From assembly GCF_001522865.1 (NCBI RefSeq), contig NZ_LOWB01000047.1, positions 44,097 through 108,096 of the forward strand: DNA of 64,000 bases, written 5' to 3'. Positions 19,078 through 29,434 of this stretch are shown in pieces. The DNA comes from Burkholderia sp. TSV86 (GTDB taxonomy: Bacteria > Pseudomonadota > Gammaproteobacteria > Burkholderiales > Burkholderiaceae). The notes beneath the pieces were generated by a model, which saw nothing but the letters and a program-made list of their open reading frames with translations, did no database searches and was not told the origin of the DNA. The position numbers and the translations under genes were made by a program. Positions within the stretch are counted from its first letter, which is position 1, and each line of letters begins with the position of its first letter.

Positions 19078-20826
19078 ATGAGTTCCTCTCCGAACACGCC
19101 GCGTGCGGCCCATCTTCGCGAAACCGGTGAACCCGGCGATGCCGGCCGTTGCGGCGAACGGCGGCTCGAGACGCCGCGTGCCGGCGCGACGCCTTTCGCT
19201 TGGCGCAATCCGTACCCGACGACGCGTATGCCCGTGTTCGCGCGCAACATCGTATCGACATCGCATCCGCTTGCCGCGCAGGCCGGGCTCAGAATGTTGT
19301 GGAAGGGCGGCAACGCGGTCGACGCGGCGCTTGCGGCGGCGGCCGTGCTGACGGTCGTCGAGCCGGTGTCGTGCGGGCTTGGCGGCGACGCGTTCGCGCT
19401 CGTCTGGGACGGTGCGAAGCTCACCGGGCTCAATGCATCGGGCGTGGCGCCCGCGCGCTGGAGCGTCGACTATTTCCGCCGGCGGCACGGCGAAGCGGGC
19501 AACGGCCTCGCGCGGCAGCCGACGCGCGGCTGGGACACCGTCACGGTGCCCGGCGTGATCGCCGGCTGGGAGGCGTTGTCCGCGAAGTTCGGCTCATTGC
19601 CGTTTGCCGATTTGCTCGAGCCGGCGATCGAACTCGCCGAGCGCGGGCACGCGGTCGCGTCGATCGTCGCGCACAAATGGGCGGCGGCGGTGCCCGAACT
19701 CGCGGGGCAGCCTGGCTTTGCCGAAACCTTCATGCCGCGCGGGCGCGCACCTGACGTGAGTGAACTCGTGCGCCTGCCGGGGCACGCGAAGACGCTGCGC
19801 ACCCTTGCCGCCGAGGGCGCGCGCGCGTTCTACGAAGGCGAAATCGCCGAGACGATCGCCGCATTTTTCCGCGAGGGCGGCGGCGCGCTGACGGCGGCCG
19901 ATCTGCGCGCGTACCGGCCCGAATGGGTCGAGCCGATCGGCCGCGATTACCTCGGCTACACGGTGCACGAGATTCCGCCGAACGGGCAGGGGATTGCCGC
20001 GTTAATCGCGCTCGGCATTGCCGAGCGCTTCGATCTCGCGAGCCTGCCGCTCGATTCCGCCGATGCGCAGCATGTGCAGATCGAGGCGATGAAGCTCGCG
20101 TTCGCCGACCTCTACCGCTATGTTGCCGATCCGCGCGCGATGACGGTCACGCCCGCGCAGATGCTCGACGATGCGTATCTGGATGCGCGCGCGAAGCTGA
20201 TCGACATGAAGCGCGCGACGCACTTCCGGTTCGGGATGCCGCGCGCGGGCGGCACCGTCTATCTGTCGGCGGCGGACGAGCGCGGAATGATGGTGAGCTT
20301 GATCCAGTCGAACTACATGGGCTTCGGCTCGGGGCTCGTCGTGCCGGGCACGGGCATTGCGTTGCAGAACCGCGGCGTGGGCTTCTCGATGGACCCGGCT
20401 TCGCCGAACGTCGTGGCGGGCGGCAAGCGGCCGTTTCACACGATCATTCCCGCGTTCGTCACGCGCGAAGCCAATGGCGTGCGCGAGGCGGTGATGAGCT
20501 TCGGCGTGATGGGCGGCGACATGCAGCCGCAAGGCCATCTGCAGACGATCGTGCGCATGCTCGGCTATGGCCAGCAGCCGCAGGCCGCGTGCGACGCGCC
20601 GCGCTGGAAGGTGAGCCGCACGTTCACGCTCGACGTCGAAGCGACCTTCGAGCCGGCCGTCGCGGCCGAACTGGCGGCCCGCGGCCACACGATCCAGTCG
20701 GTCGATGATCCTTACATGGACTTCGGTTCGGGCCAGTTCATCTGGCGGCTTGATCACGGCGAGCCGGAGCGCGGCTATGTCGCGGCGAGCGACAGCCGGC
20801 GCGACGGCTTGGCGGCGGGATACTGA
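19078..20826 (+). CDS. Gamma-glutamyltransferase family protein
   Basis: Ntn-hydrolase of the gamma-glutamyltranspeptidase/cephalosporin-acylase family, 582 residues from the ATG giving MSSSPNTPRAAH. Family signatures are RNIVSTSHPLAAQAGLRML, GGNAVDAALAAAAVLTVVEP and GLGGDAFALVWDG. The self-processing site is probably GGTVYLSAADERG, whose Thr would become the N-terminal nucleophile of the small subunit. No secretory signal peptide is evident, as in the YwrD-like cytosolic branch. The next in-frame ATG (MPVFARN) would remove only a poorly conserved leader, so the exact start is uncertain. Confidence 0.88.
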   Translation: MSSSPNTPRAAHLRETGEPGDAGRCGERRLETPRAGATPFAWRNPYPTTRMPVFARNIVSTSHPLAAQAGLRMLWKGGNAVDAALAAAAVLTVVEPVSCGLGGDAFALVWDGAKLTGLNASGVAPARWSVDYFRRRHGEAGNGLARQPTRGWDTVTVPGVIAGWEALSAKFGSLPFADLLEPAIELAERGHAVASIVAHKWAAAVPELAGQPGFAETFMPRGRAPDVSELVRLPGHAKTLRTLAAEGARAFYEGEIAETIAAFFREGGGALTAADLRAYRPEWVEPIGRDYLGYTVHEIPPNGQGIAALIALGIAERFDLASLPLDSADAQHVQIEAMKLAFADLYRYVADPRAMTVTPAQMLDDAYLDARAKLIDMKRATHFRFGMPRAGGTVYLSAADERGMMVSLIQSNYMGFGSGLVVPGTGIALQNRGVGFSMDPASPNVVAGGKRPFHTIIPAFVTREANGVREAVMSFGVMGGDMQPQGHLQTIVRMLGYGQQPQAACDAPRWKVSRTFTLDVEATFEPAVAAELAARGHTIQSVDDPYMDFGSGQFIWRLDHGEPERGYVAASDSRRDGLAAGY

Positions 20827-21250
20827 CGACGCCAACCGGTCAAGCAGGACGGCCCTGACGGAATAAGCCCGGCCGCGCCAAGCGCAATCCGCCCGTCCAG
20901 GCCGTTTTGCACGCCGCGCCGACGCATGCGGCGGCGTTGCCCGTGCGCTCATCCTCCCGTATCGCACCGGCCGGCATTCGCTGCCGGTACGGATTGCACA
21001 CGAAACGAAATGGCCTGCGGATTTATCCCGTGCCTTTCGAATTCCTCACATCGGATAACGGATTCTAATATTGCGTGATAATCGAACCGACGCTGCCGGT
21101 CGCGGTCATTGCTTCAAGACACGATCGAAAAAATCCGGCTAAGATGGCCGGATATGCCGAACAACCGATTGCAACGCGCCGCCTCCGGCGGGAAGCCGCG
21201 CGCAGCGTGGCTTTCATGATGGACGCGGGCGGCGCTTGGGAGCGCGAAAC
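20827..21250. other. Intergenic, no gene seen
   Basis: 424 bases between the gamma-glutamyltransferase and ferritin-like genes. The part near 21001-21080 is relatively AT-rich and could hold the promoter of the downstream gene. No RNA or repeat was recognised. Confidence 0.4.
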
Positions 21251-22078
21251 ATGTTGGCTGACACCACGCACGAGATGCCTTGGCGCATCGAAGACATCGA
21301 CCTGACGCGTATCGACCGTCAACGCGCGGTAGCGAACGAGGATTTGTTGCTGTTGCTGTGCGCTGCTTCGTTCATCGAAAGCGGCTCCGATCTGTACACG
21401 AGCAATCTGAGCCAGTTCTTCGACGACGACCCCGAAGTGTCCGCATGGCTCAACCATGAATGGGAGTGCGAGGAGCTGCAGCACGGCCGCGCGCTGAAGG
21501 CTTATATCGCCTACGTGTGGCCGGAGTTCGATTGGGATCTGGCGTTTGCGAATTTCTTCGACGAATATTCGAAAACCTGCTCGCTCGAGGCGTTCGAGAA
21601 GACGCGTGCGCTCGAGATGGTCGCGCGCTGCGTCGTCGAGACGGGCACCGCGACGTTGTATCGCGCAATCAACGAATGCTCGGACGAGCCCGTGCTCAAG
21701 GAAATCACCGACAACATCCGCACCGACGAGGTGCGCCACTACAAGCACTTCTTCCGCTATTTCAAGAAGTACAACAAGATCGAGGGCAACGGCCGGCTCG
21801 CGGTGCTCGGCGCATTGGCGCGGCGTGTGCTGGAGATCCGCAATGAGGATTCGGAAATTGCGTTGCGGCATGTATTCGCGGTCCGCTACCCGGATCGCGT
21901 GAGCGATTCCGCTCATTGCCGCGCGCTCACGGCGCGCGTGAGCGCGCTGGTGCGGCGTAATCTATCCGCCGACATGTGCGTGAAGATGCTGCTCAAGCCG
22001 CTCGATTTGCCCGCGAAGATCCAGCCGAGCGTTCACTATCCGCTCGCGAAACTCACGCAGCACGTGTTCTTTCGTTGA
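21251..22078 (+). CDS. Ferritin-like diiron protein
   Basis: A 275-residue all-helical protein. Two E-x-x-H motifs separated by about 85 residues (CEELQHGRAL and TDEVRHYKHF) and upstream acidic helices (SFIESGSDLYT, VETGTATLYR) form the ligand pattern of a ferritin-like four-helix diiron site. Redox or oxygenase chemistry is plausible; the substrate is unknown. The ATG at 21251 is used rather than a TTG five codons earlier. It lies 54 bases upstream of the next gene, so the two may be co-transcribed. Confidence 0.75.
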   Translation: MLADTTHEMPWRIEDIDLTRIDRQRAVANEDLLLLLCAASFIESGSDLYTSNLSQFFDDDPEVSAWLNHEWECEELQHGRALKAYIAYVWPEFDWDLAFANFFDEYSKTCSLEAFEKTRALEMVARCVVETGTATLYRAINECSDEPVLKEITDNIRTDEVRHYKHFFRYFKKYNKIEGNGRLAVLGALARRVLEIRNEDSEIALRHVFAVRYPDRVSDSAHCRALTARVSALVRRNLSADMCVKMLLKPLDLPAKIQPSVHYPLAKLTQHVFFR

Positions 22079-22132
22079 TTTGATCGCGCGAGCAGGATAG
22101 GCGCGCAGAGCCGTGTCGCAGGAAAAGCATCG

Positions 22133-22636
22133 ATGACCGATCCGGATAGGCGCGCGTTCGAGCGCGCCGCTTATGACGCGTGGCCAGCCGCCGCGCTCGC
22201 GCTGCTCGATGGTGAAGCGCTGGCGGGCAAGGCGGGTTGGACGGCCGCGCTTGTGGTCGTCGATCGCGGCATCGAACCGCCGCAGCCGCGCACGACGTTG
22301 CTGAGCGCGGGCGAGCTTTACGCTCCCGACGCGCATACGCTGCGCTTTTCGTTATGGCCGGATTCGCGCACCGCGCGTGCGCTGATTGCATACCGCGCCG
22401 CGACGCTCACATTCGTCGCCGGCCGGGCGTTCCATCAAGCGCAATTGCGTATCGATTCGATCGACTCGACCGTCGATGGCCTCGCGCGCTTCGCCGCGAC
22501 GCTCACGGGCGGCGAGGCGCAGCGCGTCGGCTATGCGCGCGTGGTCTCGGGCATCACGTTCGAACTCGCCGCCGACGCCCCCGATGTGCTGGCCCGCTGG
22601 GCGCGGCAAATCGAGCAATTGAAGCGCGGCGGTTGA
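22133..22636 (+). CDS. Hypothetical protein, possible FMN-binding split-barrel fold
   Basis: A 167-residue cytosolic protein. The central part (TLLSAGELYAPDAHTLRFSLWPDSRTARALIAYRAATLTFVAGRAFHQAQL) alternates short hydrophobic strands in a way that recalls pyridoxamine-phosphate-oxidase-like split barrels, but no binding motif can be named with confidence. It is close behind the ferritin-like gene. Confidence 0.6.
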   Translation: MTDPDRRAFERAAYDAWPAAALALLDGEALAGKAGWTAALVVVDRGIEPPQPRTTLLSAGELYAPDAHTLRFSLWPDSRTARALIAYRAATLTFVAGRAFHQAQLRIDSIDSTVDGLARFAATLTGGEAQRVGYARVVSGITFELAADAPDVLARWARQIEQLKRGG

Positions 22637-22785
22637 GGCGCGGCGGGAAGCGCCCGGCAATGTGCGCGAACAAGCACTTGCCGAGCCGGCGCTGCCGCAA
22701 TAGCGCGTTTTGCCGGTTTCGTGCGCCGCGCAGCGCTGTCGCGCGATTACGCGGCAGCTCGGCTGCGGCCGTTCGGCATGGCCGA

Positions 22786-24270
22786 TCAGCGTGCGCGCTG
22801 GCTTCGGCGCGCAGGACGGTCGCGATTCGCGTGCGCGCTGTTGCCCCCGGCCGGCCGGCCATGACCGCCGCCGTTGCGCGCCGGCGGCTGAGATTTCGCT
22901 GCCTGGGGTTGCGCAGACTTCGGTTGCTTCGGTTGCTTCGGTTGCTTCGGTTGCTTCGGTTGCTTCGGTTGCTTCGGTTGCGCATTGCCGTTGCGCCGCG
23001 CGGTGCTAGAGGCAGCCGGCTTCGGCTCGCGCGCGGCGCGCGGCGCGCGATCGCCGCCGCCTGCCGCGCCTTCCCGGCTGCCGCCGCCTCGTTGCCCGCG
23101 CCGCTGAATCGGCTCCGGCTTTGCGTTCGGATCGGGTTCGAAGCCCGCAATCACCTGCTGCGGAATTTCACGCTTGATGAGCCGCTCGATGTCGCGCAGC
23201 AGTTGCTTCTCGTCGACGCACACAAGTGACACCGCCTCGCCGTTCGCGCCGGCGCGGCCGGTACGGCCGATCCGGTGCACGTAGTCCTCGGGCACGTTCG
23301 GCAGGTCGAAATTGACGACGTGGGGCAGTTGATCGATGTCGATCCCGCGCGCGGCGATGTCGGTCGCCACGAGCACCTGCAGCGTATTGCTTTTGAATTC
23401 GGCGAGCGCGCGCGTGCGCGCCGATTGGCTCTTGTTGCCGTGGATCGCCATCGCGCTGATGCCGTCCTTCGTCAATTGCTCGGCGAGCCGGTTCGCACCG
23501 TGCTTGGTGCGCGTGAACACGAGCACCTGGAACCAGTTGTGCTCGCGGATCAGATGCGTGAGGAGTTCGCGCTTGCGGTCGCGATCGACCGGATGGATCT
23601 TCTGCGCGACCGTCTCTGCGGTTGTATTGCGCCGCGCGACCTCGATCAGCGCGGGGGAATCGAGCAGGTTGTCCGCGAGCGACTTGATCTCGTCGGAAAA
23701 CGTCGCCGAGAACAGCAAATTCTGGCGTTTTGCCGGCAGCTTCGCGAGTACGCGCTTGATATCGTGGATGAAACCCATGTCGAGCATCCGGTCGGCTTCG
23801 TCGAGTACGAGGATGTCGAGCTTGGACACGTCGATCGTTTTTTGCTGCATATGATCGAGCAGGCGCCCCGGCGTCGCGACGACGATGTCGACGCCGCGTT
23901 TGAGCGCATCGATTTGCGGATTGATGCTGACGCCGCCGAACATCACGGTCGAGCGCAGCCGCAGGTACTTGCTGTACGCGCGCACGCTTTCCTCGACTTG
24001 TGCGGCAAGCTCGCGCGTCGGCGTCAGGATCAGCGCGCGCACCGCGCGCTGCGCGCTGCGGTTATCGGTGTAGAACGCGTGCAGGCGCTGCAGGATCGGC
24101 AGCGTGAAGCCGGCGGTCTTGCCGGTGCCGGTCTGCGCGCCGGCGAGCAGGTCGCCGCCGCCGAGCACGGCGGGAATGGCTTGGGCTTGGATCGGTGTGG
24201 GCTGCGTATAGCCCAGTTCGTTGACAGCTCGCACGAGCGGTTCGACCAAGCCGAGAGAGGCGAAAGACAT
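22786..24270 (-). CDS. rhlE: DEAD-box RNA helicase, RhlE type
   Basis: ATP-dependent RNA helicase acting in ribosome biogenesis and RNA decay. The 494 residues carry the Q motif ([14 protein letters not shown]), motif I AQTGTGKT, Ia [37 protein letters not shown] and [12 protein letters not shown]. The tail after about residue 375 is basic, Gly/Gln/Pro-rich and contains a QPK tripeptide repeat encoded by the tandem repeat at 22917-22980. Such basic tails bind RNA. It is transcribed leftward with no operon partner. Confidence 0.94.
   Translation of the reverse strand: MSFASLGLVEPLVRAVNELGYTQPTPIQAQAIPAVLGGGDLLAGAQTGTGKTAGFTLPILQRLHAFYTDNRSAQRAVRALILTPTRELAAQVEESVRAYSKYLRLRSTVMFGGVSINPQIDALKRGVDIVVATPGRLLDHMQQKTIDVSKLDILVLDEADRMLDMGFIHDIKRVLAKLPAKRQNLLFSATFSDEIKSLADNLLDSPALIEVARRNTTAETVAQKIHPVDRDRKRELLTHLIREHNWFQVLVFTRTKHGANRLAEQLTKDGISAMAIHGNKSQSARTRALAEFKSNTLQVLVATDIAARGIDIDQLPHVVNFDLPNVPEDYVHRIGRTGRAGANGEAVSLVCVDEKQLLRDIERLIKREIPQQVIAGFEPDPNAKPEPIQRRGQRGGGSREGAAGGGDRAPRAAREPKPAASSTARRNGNAQPKQPKQPKQPKQPKQPKQPKSAQPQAAKSQPPARNGGGHGRPAGGNSAHANRDRPARRSQRAR
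22917..22980 (-). repeat. Coding 9-bp tandem repeat in rhlE (QPK units)
   Basis: Six perfect copies of CGGTTGCTT plus a partial copy, in frame, encoding repeated Gln-Pro-Lys in the RhlE tail. Period 9 preserves the frame, so copy number can change the tail length without breaking the gene. Confidence 0.9.
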
Positions 24271-24397
24271 AAAGACTCTTGATTATTGGAGGGGCGGCGT
24301 CTTCGCACGGCCCGCGCGAAGAGGCGGACGTCGCCGAAAAAACAAAGGGCGCGGCCGCGGTTTCCCGCTGCCACGCCCCGTTTGCGTCAAGCTCCGC

Positions 24398-25696
24398 TTA
24401 ATCCAGCGGCGCGGAACGCAGGTCGCTCACTTGTTGCGGCGAAACCGGCGAACCGTTGTTGCCCCAAGACATCCGGATATACGTGACGACAGCCGCGACT
24501 TCCTGGTTCGACAGCGATTGCGCGAACGGCGGCATGCCGTATGGACGGGGATTCTTGAACGTGCTCGGCGGATACCCGCCGTTGAGCACCATGCGGATCG
24601 GATTGACGGCCGATTCCATCATGATAGAACGATTCTGCGCGAGCGGCGGATACGCGGTCGGCTTGCCTTCGCCGTTCGCGCCATGGCAGGTCGCGCAGTT
24701 GTCCGCGTAGATCTTCTTGCCTTGCGCGAGCAACTCGTTGCCGAACTGCTTCGACGGCTCGTACTGCATGTTCTTCGGCGCCTCGGCCTTCTGCGGAATC
24801 GACTTCAGGTAAGTCGACATCGCGCGGGTGTCCTCGTCCGTCATGTACTGCAGGCTGTTGTGGACGACGTCCGCCATCGGGCCGAACACGGCGCCCTTGT
24901 TAGACACGCCTGCTTGCAGCAGATCGGACAATTCCTGAACGTGCCAGTCGCCGAGGCCGAGTTCCTTGTCGTTCGTCAGCGACGGCGCATACCAGTTCTG
25001 CAGCGGGATCAGGCCGCCCGCGAACGCTGACGACGAGACCGGGCCGCCCATCATGTTGATCGACGTGTGGCACATCGAGCAATGGCCAAGGCCCTCGACG
25101 AGATACGCGCCGCGGTTCCATTCGACCGATTTCGTCGGGTCCGGCTTGTACTCGCCTTCCTTGAAGAACAGTGTGCGCCAGCCGATCAGCAGGTTGCGGT
25201 TGTTGAACGGGAACTTCAGCTCGTGCGGACGGCTCGGCACCGCCACCGGCGCGACCGAGCGCAGATACGCGTAGATCGCGTCCGAATCGGCGCGCGTGAC
25301 CTTCGTGTAGCTCGCGAACGGGAAGCCCGGATAGAGCAGGCTGCCGTCTTTCGAGCGGCCGGTGTGCATCGCGCGGTAGAAATCGTCCGACGTCCACTTG
25401 CCGATGCCGTTCTTGTCGTCCGGCGTGATGTTCGGCGTGTACATCGTGCCGAACGGCGTGGCCATCGGCAGGCCGCCTGCGAACGGCTTGCCGCCGCGCA
25501 CGGTGTGGCACGCGATACAGTCGCCGACACGCGCGAGGTATTCGCCCTTTTTGATGAGCGCAGCCTGATCGGCAGGTGTGGCCGCGACGGCGGCGTTGCC
25601 GTGCAGCGTGTCGTTGCCCGGCCACAGGACCGGCACGAGGGCCGCTGCCGCGACGATCGCGACAGCCGAGAATGCAAACAGGGACTTGCGTTTCAT
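24398..25696 (-). CDS. Triheme cytochrome c, alcohol-dehydrogenase subunit type
   Basis: A 432-residue exported protein with an N-terminal signal peptide or anchor (MKRKSLFAFSAVAIVAAAALVPVLW) and three heme c sites: CIACH, CSMCH and CATCH, with methionine ligands likely in each domain (TMYTPNI, MPPFA). The layout matches the cytochrome subunit of membrane alcohol, gluconate or sorbitol dehydrogenases, which passes electrons to quinone or oxidase. No dehydrogenase gene is adjacent; the only partner is the diheme gene 19 bases upstream. Confidence 0.88.
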   Translation of the reverse strand: MKRKSLFAFSAVAIVAAAALVPVLWPGNDTLHGNAAVAATPADQAALIKKGEYLARVGDCIACHTVRGGKPFAGGLPMATPFGTMYTPNITPDDKNGIGKWTSDDFYRAMHTGRSKDGSLLYPGFPFASYTKVTRADSDAIYAYLRSVAPVAVPSRPHELKFPFNNRNLLIGWRTLFFKEGEYKPDPTKSVEWNRGAYLVEGLGHCSMCHTSINMMGGPVSSSAFAGGLIPLQNWYAPSLTNDKELGLGDWHVQELSDLLQAGVSNKGAVFGPMADVVHNSLQYMTDEDTRAMSTYLKSIPQKAEAPKNMQYEPSKQFGNELLAQGKKIYADNCATCHGANGEGKPTAYPPLAQNRSIMMESAVNPIRMVLNGGYPPSTFKNPRPYGMPPFAQSLSNQEVAAVVTYIRMSWGNNGSPVSPQQVSDLRSAPLD

Positions 25697-25715
25697 TTAG
25701 TCTGTCTCCCTTGCC

Positions 25716-26477
25716 TTATTGCGGTTCGCTGCCGCAGGCGAGCGGAGTCTTCATCGAACGGGCCGGGGCGGGCACGGGGTTGGCGGGCGCCGGCTGCGCG
25801 GCGAGCCACGCGGTCACGGCGGTCACGTCCTCGTCGGACAGCTTGCTCGCGACCTCGTGCATGCAATCGGGCGCCTTCGCATGACGGGTGCCCGAGCGCC
25901 ATGCGCCGATTTGCGCGCTCAGATAATCGCTGTGCAGGCCGACGAGACCCGGGATCGCGGGCTGCATGCCGGTCAGCGCGGTGCCGTGGCATGCGACGCA
26001 CGCGGGCAGCTTCTTCGACGGATCGCCGCGCAGCGCGAGCTGCTTGCCGCGCTCGACGACGGCCGCGGGCACGGTGGGCTTTGCCGGCACCGGATACGGC
26101 GGGCGTTGCTCCGAGAAGTGCTGGGCGATCTCGCGCAGGTAGTCGTCGTTCAGATACGTGAGCAGGTAATTCATCGGCGGATACTTGCGGCGGCCGTCGC
26201 GGAAGTTCACGAGCTGGTTATACAAGTACTCGGCCGGCTTGCCCGCCAAACGCGGGAAGTAGTCGTTGTCGGTGCCCTGGCCCTGGGTGCCGTGGCAGGC
26301 CGTACAGCCGCGCACGCGCTCGGCCATCGTATCGGGCGCCTTCAACGGCGCCTTCGCGGCGGCTGGCTCGGTGGGCTTGGTTTGCGCGTGCGCGGTGCTC
26401 AGCAGGCCCGCTGCGCCCGTCAGCAAGACGGCGAACAGCGGACGGAAAAGGCGTCTAGAAGACACACGGGACTCCAT
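25716..26477 (-). CDS. Diheme cytochrome c
   Basis: A 253-residue periplasmic protein. The ATG giving MESRVSSRRLFRPLF is followed by a signal peptide ending near STAHAQ. Two heme motifs are seen, CTACHGTQGQG and CVACHGTAL, in two cytochrome-c4-like domains. It is the first gene of a two-gene transcript with the triheme cytochrome and may hand electrons between it and a terminal oxidase. The upstream open extension lacks signal-peptide character and was not used. Confidence 0.87.
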   Translation of the reverse strand: MESRVSSRRLFRPLFAVLLTGAAGLLSTAHAQTKPTEPAAAKAPLKAPDTMAERVRGCTACHGTQGQGTDNDYFPRLAGKPAEYLYNQLVNFRDGRRKYPPMNYLLTYLNDDYLREIAQHFSEQRPPYPVPAKPTVPAAVVERGKQLALRGDPSKKLPACVACHGTALTGMQPAIPGLVGLHSDYLSAQIGAWRSGTRHAKAPDCMHEVASKLSDEDVTAVTAWLAAQPAPANPVPAPARSMKTPLACGSEPQ

Positions 26478-26886
26478 TGTTATTCGTCGGGGACCTGACC
26501 GGGCTCCGATCGGCTCGGCAATGACGGCAAGATGCAAATGATGGCAGGCAGCCGGGCTGCTGCGACGCGGCATTCTATCATCGATGGGTAATGGCGGCTA
26601 TTTGACGCACAGTCGATGAAGCAATCCCGTGGCCCGGTTGCGACAATTTGCCGCGCGAATGGCGGCCCGGACGGCCGCAAGCTGCGCAGCCGCGTGCAAT
26701 GCCCGTACACTCGGGGGCGGCGCTCGGACAGCCGGTCCGAGCGTTGCAGGTTTTTCTTTGATGCGAGTCGATGAAGTCTTCTTTTTCTTGTTTTTCGGAA
26801 TTTCCCGCGCAGATTCCTCATTTCCCTCATACTTCAGACATGCTGCCTGAGCAGGCGGCGTGCGCGAACGGCGCGGGCGGTGCGCG
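26478..26886. other. Intergenic with a hairpin and T-rich tract
   Basis: 409 bases between divergent genes. An 8-bp stem (CGCTCGGA/TCCGAGCG, 26721-26743) precedes TTGCAGGTTTTTC, and 26750-26800 is unusually T-rich. The stem could be a weak terminator, but no transcript clearly needs one. No gene was seen. Confidence 0.4.
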
Positions 26887-27813
26887 ATGAAGCTCGATAG
26901 TCTCTGGTTGGGCCAGGCGGCGCTTGCCGCGCTCGGCGACGTTGCATTCGCGGTTGCCGTCGGGTCCGCGCTGATCGGTATATGGCTGGCTCAGGACGGC
27001 GCGACGAAGGTTACCGCGCCGTCGCATCCCGCGTGGCGGCGGGCGCTGCGTTCGCTGGCCGTCGCTGCCGTGGTGCTGGTGCTCGCCGATGCGGGCTGGC
27101 TCGTTTATCAGGCGGCGTCGATGAGCGGCACGGGCCTTGCCGGCGCGTTCGGCGCGATTCCGGCCGTGCTTGCGCAGACTCACGTCGGCTATGCGTGGAG
27201 CGTCGCGTGCGGTGGCGCGATGCTGTTCGCGGCCGTCGCGTTCGTGCGGCCGGGCGGCCCGCTCGCGGGAGCGCTGTACGGGCTCGCGGCGCTGATCGTC
27301 GCGGCCGGCAAGGCTTCGTTGGGACACGCGGCCGATTCCGGCGTGTTTTCGGCGGCGATCGGCGTGCAAATCGTGCATATTGCCGCGACGGCGGTCTGGG
27401 GTGGCCTCGTGATCGCGGGCGGCATGGCGGTGCTGCCTGCAATGCGCGCGTCGGTCGCGCGCGGCGCGCTGATCCGCGTTGCGCAGCGGCTGTCGAGCGC
27501 GTCGGCCGGGGCGTTCGCGTTCGTGCTCATCACCGGCTTGCTCAACGCGATGCGCGCGACGGATGGCATGTTCGCGTCGATCGACGCCAGCCCGTGGGGG
27601 CGCGTTTTGCTGCTGAAGCTCGCGCTCGTCGCGCTCGCCGCCGTACTCGCGGCGCTGAACCGCTTTTCGGCGCTACCGCGGCTGCGTCGCACCGCGTCGA
27701 CCGAGGATGCCCATACGTTCAACAACGTGCTGCATCTCGAGGCGGTGACGATGATCGGCGTGTTTATCGCGGCGGCGGTGCTGTCGTCGACGGCGCCCAT
27801 CACGGCAGGGTGA
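26887..27813 (+). CDS. copD: CopD-family copper-related membrane protein
   Basis: A 308-residue inner-membrane protein with about eight hydrophobic segments. The pattern (LGDVAFAVAVGSALIGIWLA, ALYGLAALIVAAGKASLGHAAD, IVHIAATAVWGGLVIAGGMAVLP, VLLLKLALVALAAVLAALNRFSALPRL) matches the CopD domain, with His residues in HAAD and VHIAA that could bind copper or heme. No copC or copA is adjacent. The start is the ATG giving MKLDSLWLGQ. It is convergent with dgoD. Confidence 0.8.
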   Translation: MKLDSLWLGQAALAALGDVAFAVAVGSALIGIWLAQDGATKVTAPSHPAWRRALRSLAVAAVVLVLADAGWLVYQAASMSGTGLAGAFGAIPAVLAQTHVGYAWSVACGGAMLFAAVAFVRPGGPLAGALYGLAALIVAAGKASLGHAADSGVFSAAIGVQIVHIAATAVWGGLVIAGGMAVLPAMRASVARGALIRVAQRLSSASAGAFAFVLITGLLNAMRATDGMFASIDASPWGRVLLLKLALVALAAVLAALNRFSALPRLRRTASTEDAHTFNNVLHLEAVTMIGVFIAAAVLSSTAPITAG

Positions 27814-27936
27814 CGGCGGTGCGGCGTCGTGCGGCGGCCGGTGAGGCGCCGCGCGGGCGTTCGGTCCGCACCGGACAAGCGATCCGGGCGCGGCGTCGCG
27901 GCGTGACTGACCCCGCCGCGAGGCCAGCCTTAGCGC

Positions 27937-29085
27937 TCACCACTCCGCGACGCTGCCGTCCGCATGTCGCCAGACCGGGTTGCGCCAGCGATGCCCGGTT
28001 TTCGCCATCTCGCGGACTTTTTCCTCATCGACATCGATGCCGAGCCCCGGGCCTTGTGGAATCGCGACGAAGCCATCCGCGTAGCGGAACACGTCCGGGT
28101 TGCGCAGATAGTCGAGCAGATCGCTGCCCTGGTTGTAGTGGATGCCCAGGCTCTGTTCCTGAATGAACGCGTTATAGCTGACCGCGTCGAGCTGCAGGCA
28201 CGCGGCGAGCGCGATCGGCCCGAGCGGGCAGTGCAGCGCGAGCGCGACGTCGTAGCTTTCCGCGAGCGTCGCGATCTTCCGGCATTCGGTGATCCCGCCT
28301 GCGTGCGATGCGTCCGGCTGCACGATGTCGACATAGCCGCCTTCGAGGATGTGCTTGAAATCCCAGCGCGAGTAGAGCCGCTCGCCGAGCGCGATCGGCG
28401 TGCTGGTCTGGTTCGCGATGTCGCGCAGCGCTTGCGCGTTCTCTGACAGCACGGGCTCCTCGATGAACATCAGCTTGTATGGGTCCAATTCCTTCGCGAG
28501 CACCTTGGCCATCGGCTTGTGCACGCGGCCGTGAAAATCGACGCCGATGCCGACGTGCGGCCCCACCGCATCGCGTACCGCGGCGACGTTTTCGATCACG
28601 CGTTCGACCTTGTCGAACGAGTCGATGATCTGCAATTCCTCGGAGCCGTTCATTTTCACCGCTTGGAAGCCTCGCTCGACGACGGCGCGCGCGTTGTTCG
28701 CGACGTCGTTCGGGCGGTCGCCGCCGATCCACGAATAAACCTTGATGCGATCGCGCACGGGGCCGCCGAGCAGCGCATGGACGGGCGCGCCATGATGCTT
28801 GCCCTTGATGTCCCAAAGCGCCTGGTCGATGCCGGCGATCGCGCTCATCGTGATCGGGCCGCCGCGATAGAAGCCGGCGCGGTACATCACCTGCCAGTGA
28901 TCTTCGATGCGCAGCGGGTCCTGGCCGATCAGATAGTCGGCCAGCTCGTGCACTGCCGCCTCGACGGTGTGCGCGCGGCCTTCGACGATCGGTTCGCCCC
29001 AGCCGGCGATGCCCGCGTCGGTTTCGATCTTCAGAAACAGCCAGCGCGGCGGGACGACGAAGGTTTCGAGGCGGATGATTTTCAT
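27937..29085 (-). CDS. dgoD: D-galactonate dehydratase
   Basis: Enolase-superfamily enzyme removing water from D-galactonate to give 2-keto-3-deoxygalactonate. At 382 residues it equals the length of E. coli DgoD. Metal ligands and catalytic residues are visible: [10 protein letters not shown] (Asp and His), [19 protein letters not shown] and [12 protein letters not shown] (second His). The ATG giving [15 protein letters not shown] has AGGAG 8-12 bases upstream. No other galactonate genes are in the window, so it may be a stand-alone copy. Confidence 0.93.
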   Translation of the reverse strand: MKIIRLETFVVPPRWLFLKIETDAGIAGWGEPIVEGRAHTVEAAVHELADYLIGQDPLRIEDHWQVMYRAGFYRGGPITMSAIAGIDQALWDIKGKHHGAPVHALLGGPVRDRIKVYSWIGGDRPNDVANNARAVVERGFQAVKMNGSEELQIIDSFDKVERVIENVAAVRDAVGPHVGIGVDFHGRVHKPMAKVLAKELDPYKLMFIEEPVLSENAQALRDIANQTSTPIALGERLYSRWDFKHILEGGYVDIVQPDASHAGGITECRKIATLAESYDVALALHCPLGPIALAACLQLDAVSYNAFIQEQSLGIHYNQGSDLLDYLRNPDVFRYADGFVAIPQGPGLGIDVDEEKVREMAKTGHRWRNPVWRHADGSVAEW

Positions 29086-29434
29086 CTGGGTGTCTCCTGA
29101 TTCTGATGATTTCGCGCGCAACATCGTACATCCGCAGGCGGGATAAGCAGAATCGATCGCGCGGTTGTGCAAATAGTGGTCAGGATGCGGTCGGGCTCGA
29201 GAGGAGCGGCGGCGCGGTGTGCCGGTTCGGCGCGATTGGGGCTGAGTTCGGCCGATCGGGGTGCTGCCGCGATCGCAATTCGCGGTCTGGGCTTGCTGAT
29301 CCGCCAACCCGCCGCTACGGCAGCGCCCCAATTGCGCGCCGCCAGCGGCTGAGCTACCGTGATCGCGCGCTCGGCAACCGGCCCCAGAGCCGGCTCGACG
29401 CCTATCCGATTCGGTCTTGGTCAAGGAGGCGGTC
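29086..29434. other. Intergenic, regulatory region of dgoD and the GFA gene
   Basis: 349 bases between divergent genes. Open frames here are short and Arg/Ser-rich. No convincing promoter, repeat or RNA was recognised. Confidence 0.4.
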
